The notes under the pieces are model-generated. The model had not been told where the DNA came from and searched no databases. It saw only the letters and a list, made by a program, of their open reading frames with translations. 35,109 nucleotides of DNA from RUG12395 sp034178705 (GTDB lineage: Bacteria > Bacillota > Clostridia > Oscillospirales > CAG-272). The stretch covers positions 1-35,109 of the forward strand of contig JAXFQY010000116.1 of assembly GCA_034178705.1 (NCBI GenBank). Direction: 5' to 3'. The number at the start of each line of letters is the position of its first letter. Within the stretch, counting starts at the first letter, position 1. Both the position numbers and the translations under genes were made by a program. Of the stretch, positions 7,639 to 14,663 are shown piece after piece.

Positions 7639-9005
7639 CGGTCCTCCTGTTCTGAGAGCAGCCGCATCACATCGATGCGGAATACCCCGTACACGGCGGC
7701 ACAGAAACCGGAGACAAGAACGAGAAGAACCGGCAAAATTCCTTTGCCGATACACTTCACAAGAAACCCGGAATTCAGAAAAGACCGGAAGGTCTCCGTT
7801 TCCGTCCCAGCCAAATATAGATAATCCGAGGTCGTATTCCGGATACTCTCTGCCGTACCGCCGGCAGAGGCAAGGGTGTAGATCCGCTCTGCAAGCGGAA
7901 AACCGGCGAGAAGCAGAAAGACGGAGGAAACCGCAAGTCCGACCAGGGCGGAAAAGCACAACTCAGCCGAAAGCGACAAGGCAACGCTTCTCTTGCTCTC
8001 CCCAAGAGCAAAGCAGATTCCGATTTCCCGCCTGCGGGATCGGACAACCGAAAAAACAAAACCGAACATCAACGCAAAAGCAACACCCGTCACAAGTGTC
8101 CGGACCATCTCAAAGCCGCGCAGCAAAGCCCGAACAGAGCGGTTATTGGCTTCAAAAATCTCCGACACGGGAATCAGACGCGCGGGATTCCCCTCCGCCA
8201 TCCCGTATTCGTTGATGAATCGCTCGATTTCCGGAATCCGCGCACGATCATTCGGCAGAATCTGATAGTTGTAGGCGGCAACCCCCGTAAATTCCTGCCG
8301 TTCCAGCAGAAAAAGCGGAACGTAGATACGGTTCACGGGAGACTGATAGCTGACGGTCACCGAGGAGTCCAGAAGCGATGCGCTGTCCCGATAGATACCG
8401 ACGATGCGAAGCTCCGTTTCCTCCTGTGCCTTTTTCTTGGATCTTACCTTCAGCGTCGAACCGAGCTTCAGACCGTTCATCAAGGCAAACTGCTCATGAA
8501 CCATGCATACATGGCGCTGTTCCCGCCGGTCGCTTTGGGTCAGAAAGCGTCCCTCCGCAAGAGTCAGTTCTCCCCGTGCGAACCCCATCAGCTCCATACA
8601 GTCTGTCAGCGCATAAAGAGAGACATTGCCCGAATCCTCTGCCCCGGGAGGAACAAACGGCTCCGCGTCGCAATACACAATCGCCGTCAGCTCCGCGGTA
8701 TAATCGACGATATCGTAGAAATACTCATGTATTCTCCGGATGGACGGATAGAAGCCGCAGTACATGCGGTCTTCGGAAGAATATCCGGCTTGCTGTCCCG
8801 GGGCGGCAAGCGAGCTTCGGTCCACCAGAAGTCGGTAATAATCGGAATACGGATTTTCATTGCGCGCTTTATAGTAATTGCAGACCGCAAACACGAGCGC
8901 ACAGATCATCAGAGACGCTGAAACCACGGCAGTAAACCCGATAAAGGAAACCGAGGTATTCTGCTTGCGGAGAAAGTTCCGCCACCCGTTCTTCATCCAA
9001 AGCAT
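7635..9005 (-). CDS. FtsX/MacB-type ABC permease (subunit 2)
   Basis: 456 residues, starting MLWMKNGWRNFLRKQNTSVS, the usual cytosolic entry of FtsX-like permeases, then a helix VSASLMICALVFAVCNYY. An extracytoplasmic domain of about 230 residues follows, and then the FtsX domain: helix near VRTLVTGVAFALMFGFVFSV, coupling segment RRREIGICFALGESKRSVALS, and two more helices. GGGGAG lies five bases upstream of the start. It is separated by a single base from the lipoprotein gene before it. The two permeases differ in sequence, suggesting a heterodimer. Confidence 0.88.
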   Translation of the reverse strand: MLWMKNGWRNFLRKQNTSVSFIGFTAVVSASLMICALVFAVCNYYKARNENPYSDYYRLLVDRSSLAAPGQQAGYSSEDRMYCGFYPSIRRIHEYFYDIVDYTAELTAIVYCDAEPFVPPGAEDSGNVSLYALTDCMELMGFARGELTLAEGRFLTQSDRREQRHVCMVHEQFALMNGLKLGSTLKVRSKKKAQEETELRIVGIYRDSASLLDSSVTVSYQSPVNRIYVPLFLLERQEFTGVAAYNYQILPNDRARIPEIERFINEYGMAEGNPARLIPVSEIFEANNRSVRALLRGFEMVRTLVTGVAFALMFGFVFSVVRSRRREIGICFALGESKRSVALSLSAELCFSALVGLAVSSVFLLLAGFPLAERIYTLASAGGTAESIRNTTSDYLYLAGTETETFRSFLNSGFLVKCIGKGILPVLLVLVSGFCAAVYGVFRIDVMRLLSEQEDR

Positions 9006-9006
9006 A

Positions 9007-9402
9007 TCAGCTCCCCAACGTCCCGTCAGGAGAAAACGGGATCAACTCGCAGGAAAAAAGCGCACCGCAGCGGCAACGGAACTCACGCAGTGCACAGAGA
9101 TGTCCGCGTAGAATCAGAACGCCGGTCAGCTCTGTTCTTTCCGCTTCGTGCGGCTCCTCTTCGGAAAGCTTTTCCCTACAGGCGGCGCAGAACCGATAAT
9201 GCTTGCCTCCGGAAATATACCATGCTTCCCTATGCTCACTGCATGCGGGAGGAACATACGGGGTGATGATCCCTCCTCCCATTCCCCGGTTCGCTTCCAG
9301 CTCCTCCTGCATGTCGGCATTGGTATGCAGAACCGGCTTTCGTTCGCAGCCCATACAGAGAGCCAAGAGAAGCAGAACCGAAAACAGTTTCGGTTTATTC
9401 AC
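9007..9402 (-). CDS. Small cysteine-rich lipoprotein
   Basis: 131 residues with a signal peptide and lipobox ending LCMGC (Cys19). The mature part has Cys/His clusters: ACSEH, then FCAAC about 20 residues later, and CRCGALFSC near the end, which could bind a metal such as zinc. The start is a GTG with GGGGG eight bases upstream; it overlaps the previous gene by eight bases. No family recognised. Its place in the operon suggests it is a partner or substrate of the ABC permeases. Confidence 0.75.
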   Translation of the reverse strand: MNKPKLFSVLLLLALCMGCERKPVLHTNADMQEELEANRGMGGGIITPYVPPACSEHREAWYISGGKHYRFCAACREKLSEEEPHEAERTELTGVLILRGHLCALREFRCRCGALFSCELIPFSPDGTLGS

Positions 9403-10078
9403 GGAAGGTTCCCCCTACAACACCGCCGTTCGGATCCAAAGCAAACAAGGTTATCTGATAAATTTTACCCGCATCATAGGCATCGCCGAGCAGATTGCGG
9501 ATTTTCTCCTGAACAGCGCTGTATAACCTGTCATATTCTTTTTGTCTGTCATCCGGAGTTCCGTAAAAGCAATTATAATTATAAAGCTCCGTGTAATAAG
9601 CTACCGTCCCGTTTTCTGTTATTTGATAGTTCCAGCCGACAAAGACCTCCCCGTCGGGGGAGAGAATGTGTCCCGCAATCATATCATACGGAGGTTCTGT
9701 CCGTGCGGTATGGAAATACAGTTTATTGTCAATACGTTCCGCTGCGGTTACATAAAGCGAATTTCCGCTCAGATCCGTAAAAAACTCTAAAGCAGGCGAA
9801 TACTCGATTTTTTCCCCCGGACCGGGCAGACGAATCTCTCGAACCGCATATTCCGAGGATGGAAGCATCGGGTCAGTAACGTCAGGGGAAGCCTCCGTCG
9901 GAAGGGGATCCGCTGTCCCTGTGATAGGATGGGACACCGCAGTTCCCTCTGTAATATCCGTTGTGATATCCGTTTTCCCTGACACATCGTCCGTCGGTTC
10001 GGGAGATTCCCCTTGCTTCCGGCAGGAGCACAGAAAAACAAGCAGAAAGATCAGCAACAGCACTTTTGTGTTTTTCAT
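9395..10078 (-). CDS. Lipoprotein of unknown function
   Basis: 227 residues starting MKNTKVLLLIFLLVFLCSC, with lipobox Cys19, then a Thr/Ser/Pro/Asp-rich linker to about residue 80 and a compact domain with YSPALEFFTDLSGNSLYVTA and DRLYSAVQEKIRNLLGDAYDAG. I do not recognise the fold. The start at 10078 is preferred over the longer frame to 10132, because the extra residues are highly charged and would block the signal peptide; the ribosome site (AAGGAA) is weak. It is the first sizeable gene of the operon, 38 bp below the 14-bp stem-loop. Confidence 0.75.
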   Translation of the reverse strand: MKNTKVLLLIFLLVFLCSCRKQGESPEPTDDVSGKTDITTDITEGTAVSHPITGTADPLPTEASPDVTDPMLPSSEYAVREIRLPGPGEKIEYSPALEFFTDLSGNSLYVTAAERIDNKLYFHTARTEPPYDMIAGHILSPDGEVFVGWNYQITENGTVAYYTELYNYNCFYGTPDDRQKEYDRLYSAVQEKIRNLLGDAYDAGKIYQITLFALDPNGGVVGGTFRE

Positions 10079-10115
10079 AAGAGTCTTTTCCTTTTCTGTA
10101 GAGTCTTTTCTGTCT

Positions 10116-10148
10116 GTCCGTTCCGCCGGCAAAACCGGCGGAACGGAC
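10116..10148. other. Strong intercistronic stem-loop
   Basis: Perfect 14-bp inverted repeat GTCCGTTCCGCCGG/CCGGCGGAACGGAC with a 5-base loop. Neither side has a U-run. On the operon strand it lies 14 bp after the stop of the mini-ORF at 10162-10266 and before the first lipoprotein gene. This position suits an RNA processing/stability element or attenuator that sets the ratio between upstream and downstream products. Confidence 0.75.
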
Positions 10149-10161
10149 GATTGCCGAATAC

Positions 10162-10266
10162 TCAGTCAACCGTGTAATCGATAGGATAAGGAGGAGGCAG
10201 CTGACAATACGGGCAGGACGTGTTGTCCGGACTGAAATCATGCGATAACAAGTTTTTTCCTGTCAA
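10162..10266 (-). CDS. Candidate 34-residue peptide with CPYC motif
   Basis: Short open frame with a TTG start; AAAGG lies six bases upstream. The product begins MTGKNLLSHDF, contains SCPYC (Cys18, Cys21) and ends in the proline-rich QLPPPYPIDYTVD. In-frame stops immediately upstream limit the frame to about 39 codons. It could be a small secreted or modified peptide, a leader peptide, or the 3' scrap of a decayed gene: the mini-ORF at 10330-10413 is in the same frame with two stops between. Evidence is position, ribosome site and the following stem-loop only. Confidence 0.3.
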   Translation of the reverse strand: MTGKNLLSHDFSPDNTSCPYCQLPPPYPIDYTVD

Positions 10267-10329
10267 CAGATTCCTTTCTGATCATTCTGTTTTTTGAAAA
10301 TTCAGGATTTTCTCCGGGAAGCAACCGGA

Positions 10330-10413
10330 TTATCGCACTCTCATCCCAAGGATGAGAGAGGTTTGGGAGAAAAGAATCACCTTGATCAGAAAAGACCGTT
10401 TTCGTTTTTTCAT
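10330..10413 (-). CDS. Candidate 27-residue leader peptide
   Basis: ATG with AAGGGG five bases upstream, about 35 bases below the predicted transcription start. The product MKKRKRSFLIKVILFSQTSL... has a strongly basic N-terminus and a hydrophobic stretch like the start of a signal peptide, then stops. Its 3' end overlaps a hairpin, CTCTCATCC/GGATGAGAG (10338-10358, 3-base loop). It may be a regulatory leader, or the N-terminus of a broken exported protein whose rest is the frame ending at 10162. Confidence 0.28.
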   Translation of the reverse strand: MKKRKRSFLIKVILFSQTSLILGMRVR

Positions 10414-10454
10414 CTTGTCCCCTTGTCAGTCTGTAAAGGATGGTCTTCAATTGC

Positions 10455-10483
10455 ATTTTACCGCAAAATTGCTCAAAAGTCAA
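10455..10483 (-). promoter_or_regulatory. Sigma-A promoter of the lipoprotein/ABC operon
   Basis: Minus-strand TTGACT (10483-10478), spacer of 17, TAAAAT (10460-10455). The predicted start near 10448 leaves a leader of about 370 bases before the first lipoprotein gene at 10078, with two mini-ORFs and two stem-loops in it. Between 10484 and 10565 I see only AT-rich sequence. Confidence 0.75.
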
Positions 10484-10565
10484 CAAAATTCGCCCGTGTT
10501 TGCAAACAATTTGCTCATAGATATTTTGTGAATTGTTGCTAATTTACATTTTTCGGTTGGACGCG

Positions 10566-10604
10566 AAAAAACCGGGGGAGGTCTTTTTCAGACCTCCCCC
10601 GGTT
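10566..10604 (-). terminator. Intrinsic terminator of the AraC-CapA operon
   Basis: 13-bp perfect stem CCGGGGGAGGTCT/AGACCTCCCCCGG with a 5-base loop, followed on the minus strand by TTTTTTCGCG; the plus side has TTTT and could work weakly. It lies 40 bp after the CapA-type gene. Confidence 0.9.
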
Positions 10605-10643
10605 TTGCAGTCTGTTTTTACAGTCTGTTTCGGTATCGGATTG

Positions 10644-12053
10644 TTACCATTCCAGAAACTCCTCGGGGATCACCGAGGTGTAGAAGGCACGTAGGATCGA
10701 AAGGCTGAAGGCATTGTGAACGTTCGTGCCGTGAGCGGCAGCAAGCGCCTCCGTGTACTCGGAAACACGATAGAGCTGCAGACCTTCGCGGTGCTCGCTT
10801 GCCGGATCCTGGACATAATGCGTAACCGTCGGGATCAGCTTCGGGTTTTCAACCGATTTGGTTCCGTCCGCATCAATCCGGAAAGTAAGGGACAGCATGG
10901 CGCCCGCCATATTCTTGGCATAGTACTGCGTGCTGATAAAATTGCCGAGACTGTAGGTGACAAAGGTTCGGTTTCCGTTCTTTCCGGTCAGCCAACCGGC
11001 GGGCTGCACGGTATGGCTGTGATGACCGATGACAACATCTGCGCCGAGATCGGCACAAAGCTGAGCGGCACGCTTCTGTGCGGCACTCGGTTCAAAGCTG
11101 TCCTCCTCCCCGAAATGAAGGGAGACGACCACAAAATCCGCCGCACTTTTGGCCTTTTTAATCTGACGGGTCATATCTTCTTCCTTGATAAAAGGGATCA
11201 AATAGTCGCTTGACGCAGGGACATCCTTTCCGAAATTAATCATCTCACAATAGGAAAGGAAGGCAACACGGATCCCGTTTTTTTCAAAAATCCGAAGATC
11301 ATCAAAATCAGTCTTTTTATAACCGCCGATCGTCATGAAATTGAGCGTCCGAAAATATTCCACGGTTCCTTTCAGTCCCGCTTCCCCGTTGTCAAGCATA
11401 TGGTTGTTCGCAACATTGACAACGTCAAACCCGAGCTTGACAAAGGCTTCGGCAATTTCATTCGGCGCGTTGAAATTCGGATAGCCGTTATAACCGAAGG
11501 AAGGTCCCGCAACATTTCCCTCCATATTGATAAAGGAAATGTCCGCTCCCCCGATCAGACGGGCAACACCCGCATACATATCATAGAAATTATAATTCGG
11601 GTTTGCCGTATTGGCACGGCGCTGAGCATCCCGGATAATATCGCTGTGAACAATGTTATCTCCGCACGCAATCAGAGAAAGCGTACGCGCGTCCGAAACC
11701 GGGGGATCCGTCACTGCAGGAGTCGTCGTTGCCGGGGGATCGGTCGTCACCGCCGGCAAAGTCGGGGTTGTCCCCGGATTCTCCGAGACAGCGGAGGAAG
11801 TTGAGGAAACCGCCCCACTGTCCGAGGTGGACGGAGGAGCAGGAGGTGTTTTGCGGCGCACAACCATAACCCCGAGCACTGCAAGCGTACCGAGGGCAAC
11901 AACGACGCAAACGGCAAGCAGAAGCTGCAACCTGCGCTGTCGGCGGCGTGCGCGGAGATACGCAGCGCGCCTGGCATCTTTCCCAGCAGGCCGCCTGGGC
12001 GAAGAACTGCCGCCTCGGTTATTCGGATTGTTGCTGTCCTGATTACGGTTCAT
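10644..12053 (-). CDS. Membrane-anchored CapA-family (PGA_cap) phosphatase-fold protein
   Basis: 469 residues. A cytosolic Arg-rich N-terminus, one membrane helix (about 43-65) and a Pro/Thr/Ser linker to about 125 precede the CapA domain, whose metallophosphatase motifs are visible: LIACGDNIVHSDI, FINMEGNVAG, NVANNHMLDNG, VVVSLHFGEE, DVVIGHHSHTVQPAGW and TYSLGNFIS. CapA proteins are known from poly-gamma-glutamate capsule synthesis, but relatives without capBC, as here, have uncertain substrates. The domain would face outside the cell. The ATG has GGAG eight bases upstream and overlaps the AraC gene by 11 bases, so the two are co-translated, an unusual regulator/surface-enzyme pairing. Confidence 0.87.
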   Translation of the reverse strand: MNRNQDSNNPNNRGGSSSPRRPAGKDARRAAYLRARRRQRRLQLLLAVCVVVALGTLAVLGVMVVRRKTPPAPPSTSDSGAVSSTSSAVSENPGTTPTLPAVTTDPPATTTPAVTDPPVSDARTLSLIACGDNIVHSDIIRDAQRRANTANPNYNFYDMYAGVARLIGGADISFINMEGNVAGPSFGYNGYPNFNAPNEIAEAFVKLGFDVVNVANNHMLDNGEAGLKGTVEYFRTLNFMTIGGYKKTDFDDLRIFEKNGIRVAFLSYCEMINFGKDVPASSDYLIPFIKEEDMTRQIKKAKSAADFVVVSLHFGEEDSFEPSAAQKRAAQLCADLGADVVIGHHSHTVQPAGWLTGKNGNRTFVTYSLGNFISTQYYAKNMAGAMLSLTFRIDADGTKSVENPKLIPTVTHYVQDPASEHREGLQLYRVSEYTEALAAAHGTNVHNAFSLSILRAFYTSVIPEEFLEW

Positions 12054-12933
12054 CGTTAAACTCCTGATTCTTTTTATTCGGTGAGCCGCGGTATTCTCCA
12101 GGAGTCATTCCTGTCACGCGGCGAAAAGCCGAAGAAAAATATTGCGGGTTGGCAAAGCCAAGAAGCTCGGAGATCTCCTTGATCGGCATGGGGCTGGTGG
12201 TAAGAAGGTCCTTTGCTGCATCCATTTTTCTTCGGAGAAGATATCGGTGCGGCGTGATGCCGAATTCCCGGCGGAAACGGAAGATCAGATACGATTTGTT
12301 CTGCAGAAAGCGGGTACAGATCTCATCAAGCGTAGTTCCCGGGTTGGTTCCGGCATCAATAAAACGCTTCACTTCATAAACGATATCGCGTTCTGCGGCA
12401 TTTTCGTCTCTCTTTGCCGCCGCCGCGCCAAGCAGCATTTCGGTCACGATAAGCGCAACGCGGTCGTAGACCAGGAAACGATTGGAATAATCAATCGAGG
12501 ATAAGGTACGCTGCATTTTCCGGAAGAGCGGTTCTGCGTCATAGTGCGCGATAAAAACCGGCTCTCCGATTCCGAGAGCGGATACAATGCCGGCAACAAA
12601 GGGGCCGGCGGCATTCAGCCAGATTTTGTGCATGGGATTCCGTTTGTCTGAAAAATATCGATGACTGTACCCACGGTTGAGAAAATAAAAATCCCCGGAA
12701 GCGACATGGTATGTCTCTCCCTCGCACTCAATGTACCCTTCTCCGCCGATCACATACTCCAGTACAAAAACCCCTCCGAAACTCCGGAAGATACGGGGGG
12801 TTCGTTCGACATAATAATCCGGAGAAGGAAAGGTCTCCCCCATTCGGATTACGGTCAAACCGTTGCCGGAGCTGTCCTTTTGTGTATTGAAAAAATAGTG
12901 CTTTTCTTTTCCCTGAATAATGTGATCTTTCAA
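12043..12933 (-). CDS. AraC-family transcriptional regulator
   Basis: 296 residues. The N-terminal cupin-like ligand domain contains GGEGYIECEGETYHVASGDFYFLNRGYSHRY (GGEGYIECEG then SGDFYFLN), typical of sugar-responsive AraC proteins; the C-terminal double HTH includes LDEICTRFLQNKSYLIFRFR and the signature IKEISELLGFANPQYFSSAF. The start is taken as TTG at 12933, nine bases below GGGAGG, because the longer frame to 12999 begins upstream of the promoter at 12968-12996. It is divergent from the surface-protein genes starting at 13099, and by position is the likely regulator of those genes and of itself. Confidence 0.88.
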   Translation of the reverse strand: MKDHIIQGKEKHYFFNTQKDSSGNGLTVIRMGETFPSPDYYVERTPRIFRSFGGVFVLEYVIGGEGYIECEGETYHVASGDFYFLNRGYSHRYFSDKRNPMHKIWLNAAGPFVAGIVSALGIGEPVFIAHYDAEPLFRKMQRTLSSIDYSNRFLVYDRVALIVTEMLLGAAAAKRDENAAERDIVYEVKRFIDAGTNPGTTLDEICTRFLQNKSYLIFRFRREFGITPHRYLLRRKMDAAKDLLTTSPMPIKEISELLGFANPQYFSSAFRRVTGMTPGEYRGSPNKKNQEFNDEP

Positions 12934-12967
12934 ATCACTTTCCCTCCCCGGCAGACCTTTCGGGATT

Positions 12968-12996
12968 ATTATACACGATCCGCAGCGCGAAATCAA
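12968..12996 (-). promoter_or_regulatory. Promoter of the AraC-CapA operon
   Basis: Minus-strand TTGATT (12996-12991), spacer of 17, TATAAT (12973-12968). The predicted start near 12961 leaves a short leader carrying GGGAGG and the TTG start at 12933. Confidence 0.78.
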
Positions 12997-13028
12997 CATA
13001 AATCATACGAAAAACTATATTTTTGTGA

Positions 13029-13057
13029 TTGACTTTCTTGTGCCGTGTCTTTACAAT
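13029..13057 (+). promoter_or_regulatory. Divergent promoter of the solute-binding-like gene
   Basis: TTGACT (13029-13034), spacer of 17, TACAAT (13052-13057). The 32-bp gap to the opposite -35 at 12991-12996 is AT-rich and repeats AATCA/GATT words, a reasonable place for AraC half-sites, though no clear direct repeat pair stands out. Confidence 0.75.
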
Positions 13058-13098
13058 GAAAGCAAGGATCCGATATCATTCTTTTTTCGGAGGTTACC

Positions 13099-14592
13099 AT
13101 GAAAGGAACGAGATTACTCAGTCTTCTGCTTGTGTTGCTGATGCTTGCCGGCACCGTTTCCCTTGCCGCGTGCAAAGACAACCGCCCCGCAGGAGAGATC
13201 ACAACTCCCGCGCAGACAAGCGACAATCCTGCCGCGACAACAGATCCGGCAGATACGGAGGCGAAACCGAAGGTCCTGGATAAGGAATACGACGGCTATA
13301 CCTTCAAAATTCTGTATGCAAGCCGCTCGACCCGCGCACCGCAGGATTTCATTTTCCAGGATAACGGAACGATAATGGACAAGGCAGTCTATGACCGCAA
13401 TGCCTTGCTTGAAGAAAAGAACAACATTTTACTGGACACAAAAGAAAGTTACGGCAATGACCACAGAGGATATGAAGAAATTCAGCAGATGAACACCGCA
13501 AATGAACCCACTTACGACTTTGCGGTGATTCACACCTACAAAATGGCGCCCCTTGCTACGGCAGGATATCTCTACGATATGTCCCAGGTCGATTCGATCG
13601 ACCTTGAGAATCCCTGGTGGGATCAGACAATGACGGAAGGTGTCCGGATTGCCGGATCCGTCCTGTTTACAACCTGTGATTTCAGCCATGCGGTTGATGA
13701 TTATATGTACTGTGTCATCTTCAACAAGGAGCTGTATCGCCAGAAAGTAACGGACGGCACCGATGTTTATGAGCTTGTGCGTCAGGGTACCTGGACACTT
13801 GATGAGCTGGCACGCCTTGCCTCCCTTGTGTCCGAAGATCTGAACGCAGACGATACGATGGATTCCAATGACCGCTACGGACTGCTGACCTGGTGCGATG
13901 AAATGTATGCCTCCATTCAGGCAGGCGGAGAACGGATCGCCAAGGTCAATGAGGACGGCCTTGTGGAGCTTACCATTCAGAATGAGCGCGTGAATGCGAT
14001 CGTCGACAAGTTCACCTCCATCGAACAAAGCCCCTACTCCATCAACTTCCAGCGGATGTCCGGCGGTGTCACCTGGCCGGAAATCTTCTCAAACGGGAAT
14101 GCGCTCTTTTTAACCTCTCTCTTTAATGAGGTTTCCCGCTTCCGTGATATGGAAACCGATTACGGCATTCTTCCGAATCCGCGCTACGAGGCAACACAGG
14201 ATCGCTGGTACTGCACCTTCTCCGCCGGACTTGCATCGGTTGTCGCGATGCCGTTCGTGCAGGAGGATCCGGAGCGCACCGGTGAAATCCTCGAGCTTGC
14301 GAACTATTATTCCAGCAAGACGACAAGCCCCGCCTATTATACCAAAACGCTTGTCGGTGAGAAGATCCGTGACGACGAAAGCAGTTTCTGCCTTGACATT
14401 ATCTTCAATAACAAATTCGTCGACATTGGACACTATTTCCAGATCGCTTCTTTGAATGTAGAAATGTACAACTATGTGCAGTCCCAGAAGAGCGGAGCCT
14501 TCGCCTCTCTCATCTCCTCAAAGATGCGTGCAGCAAATGTCATCGTGGATTCCCTTAACAAAAAAATTGAAGATCTGAAAAAGCTCTATTAA
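13099..14592 (+). CDS. Extracellular solute-binding-like lipoprotein
   Basis: 497 residues with signal peptide and lipobox LAAC (Cys25), a Thr/Pro/Ala linker, then a two-lobed domain resembling family-1 carbohydrate-binding proteins of ABC importers: KILYASR, YDFAVIHTYKMAPLATAGYLYDMSQ, VIFNKELYRQ, GTWTLDELARLASL, DLNADDTMDSNDRYGL (a calcium-loop-like DxNxDDxxDxxD segment), and FTSLFN-type and ILPNPRY segments. GGAGG lies five bases before the ATG. No sugar-importer permeases or ATPase are adjacent, so it either works with a distant transporter or has become a sensor/binding protein. It is followed by a terminator. Confidence 0.85.
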   Translation: MKGTRLLSLLLVLLMLAGTVSLAACKDNRPAGEITTPAQTSDNPAATTDPADTEAKPKVLDKEYDGYTFKILYASRSTRAPQDFIFQDNGTIMDKAVYDRNALLEEKNNILLDTKESYGNDHRGYEEIQQMNTANEPTYDFAVIHTYKMAPLATAGYLYDMSQVDSIDLENPWWDQTMTEGVRIAGSVLFTTCDFSHAVDDYMYCVIFNKELYRQKVTDGTDVYELVRQGTWTLDELARLASLVSEDLNADDTMDSNDRYGLLTWCDEMYASIQAGGERIAKVNEDGLVELTIQNERVNAIVDKFTSIEQSPYSINFQRMSGGVTWPEIFSNGNALFLTSLFNEVSRFRDMETDYGILPNPRYEATQDRWYCTFSAGLASVVAMPFVQEDPERTGEILELANYYSSKTTSPAYYTKTLVGEKIRDDESSFCLDIIFNNKFVDIGHYFQIASLNVEMYNYVQSQKSGAFASLISSKMRAANVIVDSLNKKIEDLKKLY

Positions 14593-14606
14593 CAAACAGA
14601 ACCGCA

Positions 14607-14641
14607 GCGGGACAGCGCGCGTGCGCTGTCCTGCTCTTTTA
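14607..14641 (+). terminator. Intrinsic terminator after the solute-binding-like gene
   Basis: 12-bp stem GCGGGACAGCGC/GCGCTGTCCTGC (one G-U) with a 4-base loop, followed by TCTTTTACTC. It lies between the binding protein and the first propeller gene; no separate promoter is obvious before 14664, so partial read-through is likely. Confidence 0.75.
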
Positions 14642-14663
14642 CTCTCTTAAAAGGATAATAAGG

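Noticed and set aside
10238..10486. 82-codon minus frame in the ABC operon leader
   Set aside because: Its ATG lies upstream of the -10 of the operon promoter and no ribosome site precedes it; it competes with the better supported mini-ORFs.
12934..12999. ATG at 12999 as the start of the AraC gene
   Set aside because: It lies upstream of a TTGATT-N17-TATAAT promoter; the TTG at 12933 with GGGAGG is in the right place.
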